From Maratus speciosus (taxonomy: Eukaryota > Arthropoda > Arachnida > Araneae > Salticidae), in NCBI GenBank assembly GCA_963932465.1, contig OZ010792.1, forward strand, positions 279,293,836-279,357,835: a DNA stretch of 64,000 bases. The letters are read 5' to 3'. Made by a program: the position numbers and the translations under genes. Numbering within the stretch: position 1 is the first letter of the stretch; each line of letters begins with the position of its first letter. A model generated the notes under the pieces. It ran no database searches, was not told the DNA's origin, and was given only the letters and a program-made list of their open reading frames with translations. Shown here piece after piece: positions 38,071-51,418 of this stretch.

Positions 38071-41000
38071 TTTAAAAAGATTAAAATGCAATTCTTTTCA
38101 ATAACTTTTCAAAGATTTTAATGGATCAATGTTTGACAAAGCTGATTACGTAGTTCAGTTTTATATATTTTAAATTTAAAAATAGGTTGTCTGTTAGATA
38201 TTTAGTAAAATTCTTTTTTGTAAATTTACTTTGTGGTGGAGGGGGGGGGGGGGCGCCAAAATCCATGTTTGCCCCGGGCGCCAAAAAGGCTAGTTTCGGC
38301 CCTGTGTCTTAGCATTTTTAAACCACAAAAGTGAAGAAAATATGAACAGTGAAAAAAAGCCAATTAAAGTTTGAATTTGTGTAGATATTTGCGCTGAGTG
38401 TATTAACAAAATATACAATATCTCGCGATATAATTACCGTATGGGTAAAATTGAGGTGTCAAAATATTCACAATGAAACAGGCTTTCATTTAATATTAAA
38501 AAAGAAAAATCGATTTTTTGACCAGTTTTAAGGTAAACTGTCCCCTTAATGAAAAATGTATCAGAAAATAAACTCAAAGATTGCAGTGCGAAAGACAAAC
38601 TCGGAACCATAGTAATTTTAAGATCTAGGAAATAGATTTCAGTTGTCGGAAAGCGAATAGGTATCTAATAATAATTTATTTTCCGTGTCAGCTAATTGTG
38701 ATTGGAAATTTTAAAAGAATGGGCTTTAATAGCTTAAAATCCCGAATCTGTATTTATCGTGTTCGAGGTTTTATTATTATTACTGTTATTTAGTTATATG
38801 TATTGCACTTTTTTAGGGAGGCATAAAGGCTGTTGTTTGGACCGATTTATTTCAAACTATTTTGATGTATACATCGCTTGGTGTAGTCATCGTAAAAGGT
38901 GTGTATGACCTAGGTGGTTTTAATGTAATATGGAAAAGAAGTCTTGAAGGCGGGCGAATAGAATTTTTCAGGTATGTATTTTATTATTGTTATTTATTTA
39001 TTCATACTTAAAAATCTTTTAAGATACTCCGAAACACAAAATTTTATTATTTTTATTTATTTATCTTTAATTTTTTCCCTTGAAATGTATATTTATATAT
39101 GCATGAAACTTCCAATTATCCGCCACTCTATCAACCGCCACCCCCATTTCCTAATTTATTTTTATCAGAAACTTGCAACGAAAATTCAAATGCACATAAA
39201 CCCGAACGAGACAGCGATATTGTGAGTAAAATGCTTCTCTGACGTCAGAGAACAGCAGACTATGCTCTCTAAATGTATTAATTGGTTTGAGATGCAAGAG
39301 GAAGCAGATGCAACCCAACTACAGTAGAACCTCGATTATCCGAAGAAATTGGAACCGACCTTCTTTCGGAAAATCGAAATTTTCGGATAATCGAGAATAC
39401 TTCAATTTTAAGATTAAGGAGAAATGTGTACAATATTTCGTATTATGCTAACAAGGGCTTAATAAAAATAATGCAATAGCAAAATAGAAACAAAAATAAA
39501 TTACCTGAATTTTAATTTTGAAATTAAGTACCTTTTACATATAACACAAGGATATGAAAAAAAGTTTTGTTTGTCACAGTTTCGATTATCTTTCCTTTGA
39601 AGCTCCATCACGGAGTTTTTTAATACTATTGGTTCACCAGTATCACCGTCTTTCTGCTGCTCCAGCCATGCCAAACCTTTTTCAAAACATTCAAAAGCTT
39701 CAGAATCGCTAATTTGTTCGTTTTCTTCGTTCCACTCCGCAGCTTACGGAACTCAAATTAAATTCAAAGGAACTCTAAGAAAAGGGATCGAAAATATTTA
39801 TATGTACTCGTAGTTCGGAAAGGACCGCTTGCACACAAGGAATATGGTAGTTAAAAAAAAAAGAAAGAAAAAAAAAGCTTTCTAAATGGATTTTGCACAC
39901 AAGGAATGTAATGGTAAAGAAAAAAAAAAAAAAGCTTTAAAAATGGATTTCGATTAATCGAGAGTTTTGGATAAAAGAAGTTCTACTGTACTTTTATTAC
40001 GTAGAATTCGTAATCTTGCTGCAGTAAAAGAATAAGAAAAACGCAAACTAAAAAATATAACATATTCCTTGGATGAAATATTATTTATTCAGTAAAGTTC
40101 TAAATTTGTCTGATAAATAGATTTCTTATTATCAGTTATGCTGTTTATAAACGAAAGTACACAAAAAATAAAAAGAAATCTTTTAATTATTCCTATTTTA
40201 AAATTAACATACAGAAATGTAATTTTAGTAAAGGTCTTGTGCAGTCTTTTGATTATCCGTCTATTTCGTTTATCCGCCACACCGTCGGTTCCGTGAGTGA
40301 CGGATAATTGGAAGTTCACTGTACTCTCAACGGTGTGCGTATCCAATAACTAATTCCTAAACCATTAGTCATAGATATATACAGGGTGGCTACTAAATAC
40401 TGTTACAAATAATCAGTCATTTTATTTTACAAATATAAAATAGAAAATGATAACTACAATAATATGATGATCATCAGAGATGAAAGTTTACCGGGAAATA
40501 ATTTTACTTGAATTGACCGCCATCTTTATCGATTACCAAAGATAATCTCTTATGACATTGTCCGACTGCGGCGCGAATCATTTTAAGAGGTAATCGGTAC
40601 CATTCACGCAATATGGATGCTTTGAAAGAGTCCAAACTTGTGTGTCTGTTGATATTTACTTTAGCCTCTAAAATCCCCCAGACGCAATAAATTATAGGAA
40701 TTAGATCCGGTGAAGAAGGTGGCCAAACTTCTTGCATGATAAAGTTCGGACAATTGACAGGGAGCCCAAGCCTGTGTTGATATAGCTCGGTGTGAAGATG
40801 TAGAATCTTGCTGAAGTGTCCAATTCTTTTTGTGATACAACCTGTCAGCATGTGGCAATAAATGTGTAGCCAATATGTCCTGTTTGTAATATTCGAATTG
40901 GTTTTTATCCCTTTATCGATGAACTTCAAAGACAAATTTCCATTGTTGGACACTGCAGCACAAACCATAACAGAATTCTTGTTCTGAAAGCGTTTAACTG

Positions 41001-42085
41001 TTCGAAAGGTTTCAGGTATATCCTCGAGGTTTGCTGTATATACGACATCATTTTTAGCATTATAACACTGTTCAGTGCAAAATAGCTTCCCAACAGAAAA
41101 TATTATTTGGTCGGCACTTTTCCTACCATGCCGCTTCATCAATTCCTTCCTTCTTTGTAATATTTTTATTCTTTGTGCAGCAGTCAAACCTTGAATTTTT
41201 CTTTTGCGATAAGGGTAATAACTCAGATCTTCATTTATAATAACTTGCATAGTTCTGCGACTCACGTTTTCTTCTGCAGCTATTTCATTTGCAGAACGTT
41301 ATGGATTTCTTCACACCTTTTGACGAATTCTTTTAATGCGCTCTATTGTGACCAGATCTAGATCAATCTTTACATAGCTATTAGTATCGAATAATCGATT
41401 TATAGTTCTATATATAAGTGTTCCATTAAAACCAAGGCTTTTTAATTACTTAAAGATTTCACCTGCGGAAAATCTGCGATCAAAGAGCTGTTTAATCATC
41501 ATTCTTTTGGCTTCCACCTTTAAAATAATTTTAAATATTTGCTTTATAACAAAATTCGCTTGCACTAATGGTAGACTGCCAAACGCTAAAATAGAGAAAT
41601 AAATTGTTTTATCAAACGATTAAAATTAATTCGTATTTTTTGGAGTGTTACAGTATTTAGTAGCCAGCCTGTAATTCCAATTACAAAAATGTTTTAAATG
41701 GGGTAAAAAAAAAGCATTTTTAAAGCGATTCGGGTCGATAAAAACATTCCTTAAAAAATTAAGAAATTTAAATTTTTATACAGTCCCCCGATCCTATAAG
41801 TTGCATTTAATAAAAATATCCTATTACTCCAAGAAGTAAGATAAAAAAAAAAAAAAAAAAGTAGATTCTTCTACGATTACAATTGACCGAGTAATAGCTG
41901 TTTAAATTTGAAGCTTTTTTTTTTTTGCTGCGAAAAAGGGGCCATTCAGAAATTTACTAGAAATGTAAATAATCGTCAGAAAAAAAGGTACTTTTCGGTT
42001 AGCCGGACGGCAGTGTTATATATACATGTTTATATACATGCATGTATGTAAGTATACATATATATATATATATATGTATGTAATT

Positions 42086-42142
<57 letters not shown>

Positions 42143-42149
42143 ATTATAC

Positions 42150-42203
<54 letters not shown>

Positions 42204-45200
42204 ATATGTACAATATATGTATATGCATATATGTGTATATTTACATACATATATGTATATAAATATGTATATAACACTGACGCCCGGCTAACCGAAAAAT
42301 ACCAAAAAAAAAATAATAGTTGAGAGTAAAATTAACATAACAATATAAATATCTCAATTTAACAATTTAAATTTAATAATAATATAAGAAATCTATTTTC
42401 ATTCTGACATATTAAAGGAAAATATACAACTTGCACTGAAAATATGAGTTAAAAAATAACAGAATTTTTGTCAAATGAAGTGGTGAAAGCAACAGTCGCA
42501 ATTTTTTACAAAATTATAGACATATTTAAATGCTATTAGATTGTCTATTCTAAAAATTAATTAATAAAAAGTAAATTTATCTTAAAACTTGCTCGAAGTG
42601 ACTCCTTTCGGCTACAATGCAGAAATGTACACGCGTAATAAATCCTTCTAATACTTTAAGCACTTTGTGTACTACCCCTCGAAGCATGGCCCAACTCATC
42701 TGTGTTCAGATTCAGAAAATTGGCATAAGTTGTGCAATTCAAAGTTTCATAACTCTGTCAATTTTAGTGTTAGATGAATGGGACTTTTTTTTTTTTTGCT
42801 TTACTTGTTAATCTTAATGTATATGAAATTTTTACTAAATATCGCTATGGGGCCGGGGGACAGTATAAAAATTTTAATTTCATAACTTTTTAAGAATTGT
42901 TTTTCTTAATCAAAACGACTTTTTAAATAATTTTTTACCTCATTTAAAACATTTTTGTAATTAGAACTATATGTCTGTGACTAGCGGTTTAGAAATTAGC
43001 CATTGGACACCGTTGAGAGTGGACACCCTGTAATGTATATACAAGGTGCAATATGTTATCTATCGCCGACCTTTAATTTCTAAACCGTTGGTCGTAGACA
43101 TATAGTTCCAATTACAAAAACGTTTCAAATGAGGTAAACATTCATGTTATGGCATTATTTAAAGTAAAAAAATCAATTTTATAAAAATAACGAAATCTAA
43201 CTTTTTATACGGTCCCCCAGTCCCTATAGTTATATTTAGTAAAAGTTTACACATATCATAACAGATATAACACAAAAAGTTTGACATCTGTACTACAAAA
43301 ATCGACACAGTTATTAAATTTTAAAGTTTGAGATTTTTGCACATGATTTTGTCTTTTATTGAGGGATCAGTTAAAAGATGAATTAAAGTAATTCGAGATT
43401 AAAATCAGGGTGCAATTTCACTGCCATTTATCTAGTCTTTAGTGAGTATGTTTTATTTTCCGGTTGTCGATTCTACCTACTTTAACGTTTGAATGCTGTT
43501 CGACCCATAAAAGTTAGTTCAAAGTTTTAGCTAAAATAACCCTCTTTGGTGATTCCCCGATTTGGGAATACCGGATAAAGGTGGTTTCGCCGTAAAAAGG
43601 ACATTGCACCCTGAATTTGATCTCCAATTACTTTAATTAATCTTTTAACTGATCCCTCAATGAAAGACAAAATCATGTGCAAAAACCTCAAACTTTGAAA
43701 TTTAACCCATTTGTGCCTGAATTTTTGTTTTCTCAAATTTTTTGGTAAAATCACTTTAAAATGTTGCAAAATGAACTGGAAAAATACCAAAAAAAAATTA
43801 AGCTTAATTTTTTTGTATTTATTTGATAAAATGTAAAAGAACTAAATATGAGTATTTCTAGTAGAATAATATGCATAATTATATATTTTACCTATATTTA
43901 TATTTAAAGTTTTTTTTAATTGTATATTATGTACTATAATTAGTATTTTAATGAACTACAAAAAAATATATTTATTTCTTTGCAGAGACTAATAACTTTA
44001 TAACTATTATTAATAATAAAATAAGAATAATCGTATTGCAGACTTAATAACAATTTATTTCATAAATATCTTCGAAAGGAGATTGCATAAATAACTGTCT
44101 CCTAAATTTCTAACAAAAATATGTGCCCATTTGTGCCTAGAACCCTATATTTTGTACATTACAAAAATGCATAAAAAATAGGCTTGAACATTTAATTTCG
44201 CAATTTAAAAAAATACGTATTCCAAAAAAGTCCACGAGCTAAGATTATAACTTGCGATTTTGGGTCCATGATAGAAAAAATACAAATAAACTTACTTTTT
44301 ACATTTCGCCCTCTTGAAAATTTAAAAATCTATAAACACTGAAAAAAGCCTTAATTTAAGCAAATAAATATCCACCTTGTGCTGTTATCTCTCGGTTATA
44401 GATAAAGACATTTATAAATAATGATTTCATGCAATTTTCATGTTATAAAGAAGAAGTAAATTATACAAATGCATTGAAATTTGAAACGTCCCAAAAATGG
44501 GACGCTAGACATAAATGGGTTAATAACTGTGTCGATTTTTGTAGTACAGATGTCAAACCTTTTGTGTTATATCTGTTATGATATGTGCAAACTTTTACTA
44601 AATATAACTATTGGGACTGGGGGACCGTATAAAAAGTTAGATTTCGTAATTTTTATAAAATTGATTTTTTACTTTAAATAATGCCACAACATGAATGTTT
44701 AGATCATTTGAAACATTTTTCTAATTGGAACTATATGTCTACGGTCAAAGGCGGAGAAATTAAAGGTCGGCGATAGATAACGTATTGCACCCTGTATATT
44801 CAGGGTGTCCCAAAAAGATTCAAACGTTCCTTTTTTCTTTTACCAGTAGAAAATGTAAATTGCAAAAATGTTCAAAATAAGGTACGAATTAAGAATTTGT
44901 TAATGAAATAATCCTGCCATTAATTTTCAAAAAGTTACATTTTTTACATTTTTCTACAGCTCCTGGGTCTTTTAAGTTACATTTAGAAAAAAAATTCGCC
45001 ACTCTATGTCAATTACAGCAGTAAAAATTCCATTCTTCTACACAGCCCAGGTCCACCGAGTTAACATACTTTGAATTTTAGGAAATTTTTAAGCTTCCCT
45101 GCAATAAAAACAGAAAACGCATTTTCGCTCCAGATGTTTTCGTGATGTTTGTGTCGCGGACCCCCTTAAGCTGATCGTTGCTATTAGCAGCAATATGAGC

Positions 45201-48200
45201 AGGTTATTTATTATTATTATTATTATTATTATTGTCATTTATTGTTTATAGTAAAGAGACATGAAATATTTATGATAATTACGTATGCAGATTCGATTTC
45301 GATCCAACCATTCGTCATACGTTTTGGGGTTTGATTTTTGGAGGATATATAACATTGATGGCTACTTATGCAGCAAATCAAGCAATAATTCAGCGATATC
45401 TCACGATTGGCACTTTAAAAGGAGCTCAAAGGTAATTATCACATTTCTACGAATACTGAATGAGTATTAACGAATCCACTTGCTATAATTTTAGTCACAG
45501 GAACTTCACAACCATTAGATGGAAAACAAAATAACATGAGAAAACGCATATACACCAGCGTTTTAGTTAATGTCATGTGAAATACATTTAGAACAAAGTA
45601 TGATACTCTTAATTATAACAGGATTTTATTAATAAGGTTTTTTAGCAACTGAATTTGAAACAAATCAGTTTTATCAGTACTATAAATTAAATCATTATTT
45701 GTTCTGATTTTTACTTTAAAAAATTCAAAAACTAGTCATGATCGTAGTTTAACTGTTGATAACAGTAGTGCAACATGTCCATAATAGAAGTAAATGCTAT
45801 GTTCTATTATGAATCTCATAGATTCTTAGTGAAAAAAAAAATTAAAAGCAGCGGGAAAACAAAAGCTTGAAAAATATTTATTTTGAGATTTTTTGACATT
45901 TTAAATACTTTGTTTTTCCTCTTTCGAACAATGTATTGCTTTTTCATCTATAGCAATGAGAATTTTCTTGTTTGCAAACATCTGTTCATAAATCCCTAAC
46001 CAAGCCACTTTAAAGTAATTTTTCTCAAAACGTTGTTGTTGACTTCGATATACCTTTTTATAGAGACTATTGTTGATTAGTGGTTTAAATTTTTCCTAAA
46101 CATTCTACAAATATTTCTGTTTAACATGAATTGAACTAATGTAGCTAATATATGTAATCTTAAAAAAGTCTTCGAAAAAATTCATGTGTTTTGCTATTAC
46201 TGGGTTTTACTTCTGGTGTTTTTAAAAAATAACTGAAAATATCTATATATGGGGCATTCTCACAATCTTTTGACTTTCGGGAATAAAAATCCGGTGAAAT
46301 TAAACTTGCTAAAATAACATTTTAATCTGGTAGACGAATGCCGTAATGATTCAAAGTAAAGAAAAAATGGTCAGCAGCGAGATTTTTTTATTTAACTGAG
46401 GTTTAAGTGAAACTTGCGAGTTTAATTTCCTTACCATTTTACCACTATAACTTTTTATTTTCTTCTAAATTTTTCCTTATAATGAGTTTGCATAGTACCC
46501 ACAGGACATTCGAATAAGAAATTATAACAATGTAGTAATTTTAGTACAAAATTTTGATATAACATTGTCTTAAAGGGGTGTTAAAAAAAGGAAGGGAGAA
46601 AGAAAAAGGGGATGGTGTAGGGAAAAGGGACGGTAAGAAGGGGGGAGGGATGATAAGGATGAGACAATAAGAAAAATTATCACTATTTTTAGGCAAAACT
46701 CTTCATTTATAAATTATAGCCACAATGTTAATTGATTTTTAGAAACAGTTATTTATATTGGATTAAATTAAAAAAAAATTAATTTACCTCGTAAAGTGCA
46801 GGAATAAACCTTGGGGACGGTAAGATTACCAATAAAGCCACGATGCTTGAAATTGATATTTAAATGCTGATTTAAATTCTGCAGTAAATTTCCTGTCAAA
46901 GAATTTCAGACATCCTTTCTCTAGCCTACTTCTGCATGAGAAAAAACTTAAAAAACATTCTATGGCTGCATCTGAAGTGATTTTCTGTATAAGGTTAGAA
47001 GAGGGACGGTAAGGATTCTAAAGCCCAGGGACAGAGTTAAAAAATAATAACAACCGTAAAAATGTGTGCAGGTTAATTTTTTGCTACATATTTATATAAA
47101 ATAATTGTCCCAGTTTCGGAAAAAAAATACATCGAATTACTTTTATTGAAACAATTTTATACAGACAGCTCCAAACTTAAAAATCAGTATCAGTGACACG
47201 GGACGGTATAGGAGTTTTCTTGGTATTTAGACCTCCAACATCGTTCAAAACTTATTTATCTCGTTGGTATTGTTATGCAATCACATGCAATGGGATATTC
47301 CCCAGTATATGAAATAAAAAAAAAAAACACAAAAATATGTACTAAAATAAAAATTATTTTCAGGAACATAAAAATCAAAAGATTGTGAGAATGCCCCATA
47401 TTAACTTGACTTTATTTTACTAAGAATTATTTAACTGATACATTTGGGTGATTCTCAAAAGGTGGGATCACTAAACGTTAACAATATGTAATTTTTAATT
47501 TTTTCAAATTTAAGGCCAATTTTTCTTTAATAGTATAGTATTTTGTCTATAAATATAATATATTAATATTTTTAATAGTATGTCTACAAAATTATACACA
47601 AACATTAAAAGACAGCAACTATTCTGGAAAATTAATTATTAAGGCATTTAATTAGCAGTTGTGTACGTTACAAATTTTGGACATTTTTTCGCACGTACGT
47701 TACAGATTTTGGACGTTGCGCTTAGTATTTAAAAAATTCTTAAGACTAAAAATGTAGTAAATGTGTCCTATAATTGTATGTGTATACATATATATATGTA
47801 TAATTAACTTTTTGTTATCCAGTAATTATAATAATAAAATCAAATGCTTTATCGCGTACCTTACTTTCGGACATAACAAAATACATAAAAATTCTTTATA
47901 GAAAAGTCCTTCTATCTTGAAAAAAACAATAAATCAGCCTGCCATCTCTTAACGAAATTATTAAAAAATCATCCGTTTCCTTTATGCAATCGTTGTTTAC
48001 CGTTAGAACCACCTGGAAAAAAGTTAAAACTCTTTTTCTTGGTGGTACATTGGAGCAGTTAACGCAGGCGCGGATCCACGGGGGGGAAAAAATCCACCCC
48101 CCAAAAAATCCACCGATTGGCGCGAATTTCGACAAATGGTCGCCGAAAAAAATCAATTTCGTCAATCGTTCGCAGGTCAAAGGAACGCAAATTTCGTCAA

Positions 48201-51200
48201 AGGATCGCGCAAAAAACGCCAATTTCGTCAAAGGATCGCGAAAAATCGTGAATTTCGTCAAAGAATTGCGTAAAAAACACTAATTTCGTGAAAGAATCAC
48301 GCAAAAAACGCTAATTTCGTCAACAGATCTCTAAAAGATTGCTAATTTCTTCAAAGAATTGCGAAAAAAATGCGCGAATTTCGCGAAAGAATCGCTGAAA
48401 AAAAGCGAATTTCGTCAAAGGGTCGCCAAAATTAACGCACAATTAGCATTGGGAGGAGATTCCCCTAGGCGCGCATCTACGGGGGGGGGGGGTTAGATCG
48501 GGGCAAAGAAGGGAAGAACAAATTACCAAGTTGACAGCGAAAGAGCACCGAAAACTGGCGATATGAAGCAATTAAAATAATAAAACTTTGTAAAAAATCA
48601 CCATAAAATAAAAGCAAAACATAGGACGCGTTTCGAGCTAAAAAATATAACAGCTCGTCATCAGCTACAGTAAACACGTGTCCGTAAGTGGACAAGGTCA
48701 AAAATGAACTGAAAGTAAGAGAATGTTGTGAAGAATGCGACAAATGGCGCTAGCTGAAAGGGGAACATACAGAAGAGAAAAGTGTTGCCAAAAAAATAGA
48801 AGAAAAATTGATAGGAGAAAAAGGGAAATAAAAGAAATAAACAAAATTAAAATAAAATAAAAGAAGTAAATTAAAAAATATAAATAATAATAATAAAGAA
48901 AGAAATATAAAAGAATAAAACAAGAAAAAACCAAAAGATCCCCCTTTTTTTTACAAAATAAAAAAAAAGACACAAGAGAAGAGAGAAAAGAATTACAAAA
49001 GTAATTTCCACGCTGGAGATAGGAAAGGAGATGATGGGAGATCATTGACAAGATTGGCAGAATTTTTAGAAATAAAATATGCTTCATGAAAATCAAAGTG
49101 AGAGGGAGAGGCAGGGGAAGAAATAATTTTGGCCATGGAGAAATTCAAACAATGACTGGAAGACCAACAGTGAGAAGCAATTGAAGATTTAGAGATTTCT
49201 TGATTTGCAATATACCTCTGATGCTCGCCTAATCTGAATTTTAAAGCTCTCTTTGTTTGACCAATATAACCTAAATTGCAAGAGCAAGGAATAAAATAAA
49301 CACCCCACCGGTTCTCAATAGGAATAGGATCTTTTAGAGAAGAGAATTTAATTTTATTCATAGGTTTGAAGATAACTTTAAAATTAAAACGAGAAAGGAT
49401 TTTAGCAATTTTAAAACAGAGAAGAGAATAAAAGGGCAGAACTATTATAGAGTTAAAATTAGGAGGATTATTTGAAACAGAAAAAGGACGTTTAGGCTTA
49501 TTAAATTTATACAAAGCTTTATCAATCAAAGAGGGATTATAACCACGAGCAAGGGCAAGAGATTTGAGATAATTAATTTCATTATTCAGAGTAGAAGAGT
49601 CAGAACAAATGCGTAACGCCCTAAAAACAAAAGTATAAAAGGACGCCACTTTTTGTTGAGGAGGATGATTTGAAAAAGCATGAGGAACTTAATTCCGTTC
49701 CTAACCTTTTATTACTAAGGCTGATAAAGGCGGTCAAACAGTTCTTCTCAATAAATCTGATTATATTTCCCACGTTGAATCTATGTTAAACTCTGGTCCA
49801 TATTTCAAATTAAAGAAGGATCCCTCTACTAAGCATTTATCTGATATCAAGCATGTCATTAAAAATTTTGTCTTTCTTAATGATAACACCAAACGTTTGG
49901 TCACCCCTTCTATCGCTAATTGTGCTCGTTTCTATGCTCTTCCTAAGGTCCATAAACCTACCCTTTCCTTTCGCTCTATCGTTTCCAATATTGGTACTGC
50001 TTCTTATAAACTTACCAAGTTCCTTTCTAAGTTACTCGCTCCTTTATCTTCCACTACCTTTCACACTGTGAAAAACTCTTTTGACTTTGTTCATAAAATT
50101 AAACGCCTTTCTCCTTGCAATTATATAATGGTTTTCTTAGATGTTAAATCCCTTTTCACTAACGAGCCTGTTCAAGGGGCAATTGATTGTTTGGAAAGAA
50201 GGTTGCGCGAATTTCATTACTCTTCCATGGAGATTGATGAAATCCTGCATTTAGTTAGTATTTGTGTCAGGCAAACTGCTTTTCAGTTTAATCATTCTTT
50301 CTATTCTCAAACTGAGGGTTTGGCCATGGGTAATTCACTGTCTCCTCTTTTATGTAATAATTTATATGCATTTTATTGAAGAAAAACTCTTCAGTTTATA
50401 TAAATTTCCTTTCTGATTTAGGTATGTTGATGATACTTTCATTTTAATTCCCTCTGACCTGGATCTTTCTAATCTCCTTTCTCTTATTAATTCTGTTGAT
50501 CCTTTTATTCAATTTACTCTCGAAGTCGAAGAGAACAATTCTCTTCCTTTTCTTGACGTCTTGGTTTCGAAACACCCAGATCGGTTCTCTACCTCCGTTT
50601 ATAGAAAACCTTTCGCTGTATCTCTTCCTCCTCATGCTTTTTCAAATCATCCTCCTCAACAAAAAGTGCCGTCCTTTTATACTTTTGTTTTTAGGGCGTT
50701 ACGCATTTGTTCTGACTCTTCTACTCTGAATAATGAAATTAATTATCTCAAATCTCTTGCCCTTGCCCGTGGTTATAATCCCTCTTTGATTGATAAAGCT
50801 TTGTATAAATTTAATAAGCCTAAACGTCCTTTTTCTGATTCAGATAATCCTCCTAATTTTAACTCTATAATAGTTCTGCACTTTTATTCTCTTCTCTGTT
50901 TTAAAATTGCTAAAATCCTTTCTCGTTTTAATTTTAAAGTTATCTTCAAGCCTATGAATAAAATTAAATTCTCTTCTCTAAAAGATCCTATTCCTATTGA
51001 GAACCGGTGGGGTGTTTATTTTATTCCTTGCTTTTGCAATTTAGGTTATATTGGTCAAACAAAGAGAGCTTTAAAATTCAGATTAGGCGAGCATCAGAGG
51101 TATATTGCAAATCAAGAAATCTCTAAATCTTCGATTGCTTCTCACTGTTGGTCTTCCAGTCATTGTTTGAATTTCTCCATGGCCAAAATTATTTCTTCCC

Positions 51201-51356
51201 TTCCTCTCCCTCTCAGTTGGATTTTCATGAAGAATATTTATTTCTAAAAATTCTGCTAATCTTGTCAATGATCTCCCATCATCTCCTTTCCTGTCTCCAG
51301 CGTGGAAATTACTTTTGTAATTCTTTTCCCTCTTCTCTTATTTCTTTTCTTTTTAT

Positions 51357-51418
<62 letters not shown>

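Larger units (their letters stand above)
40324..43030. mobile_element. Fold-back element F1, split by a mariner
   Basis: The right arm (about 42830-43030) ends GGACACCCTG followed by TA. The left arm lies in two pieces, 40324-40379 and 41672-41850, separated by a 1.29-kb mariner. Shared phrases are CTCTCAACGGTGT, CTAAACC, AATTACAAAAATGTTTTAAAT and CAGTCCCCCG. The outer tip of the left arm is missing where the Tigger element at 39101-40321 ends. The loop carries a further MITE (41991-42299). It is related to the neighbouring F2. Confidence 0.8.

Noticed and set aside
40504..41265. Active mariner transposase
   Set aside because: The first catalytic Asp is replaced, the second catalytic region is out of frame, and the N-terminal region has three stops.
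42026..42277. Overlapping Tyr/Ile/His-rich reading frames on both strands
   Set aside because: Translation of (TA)n and (TG)n microsatellites inside a MITE.
47984..48283. Protein of repeated N-F-V-K-G-S units, and similar frames at 52385-52955
   Set aside because: Several frames and both strands are open because the 31-base unit lacks stops; no start context or domain.
48059..48430. CRISPR-like array with ~31-base period
   Set aside because: Units are contiguous and degenerate with no constant-length unique spacers, the host is eukaryotic, and an inverted copy exists; it is a minisatellite.
48698..49096. Hydrophobic Phe/Leu/Tyr-rich frame, and its plus-strand equivalent at 51302-51695
   Set aside because: T-rich 3' tail of the Penelope-like element; the frame follows nucleotide composition, not a membrane protein.
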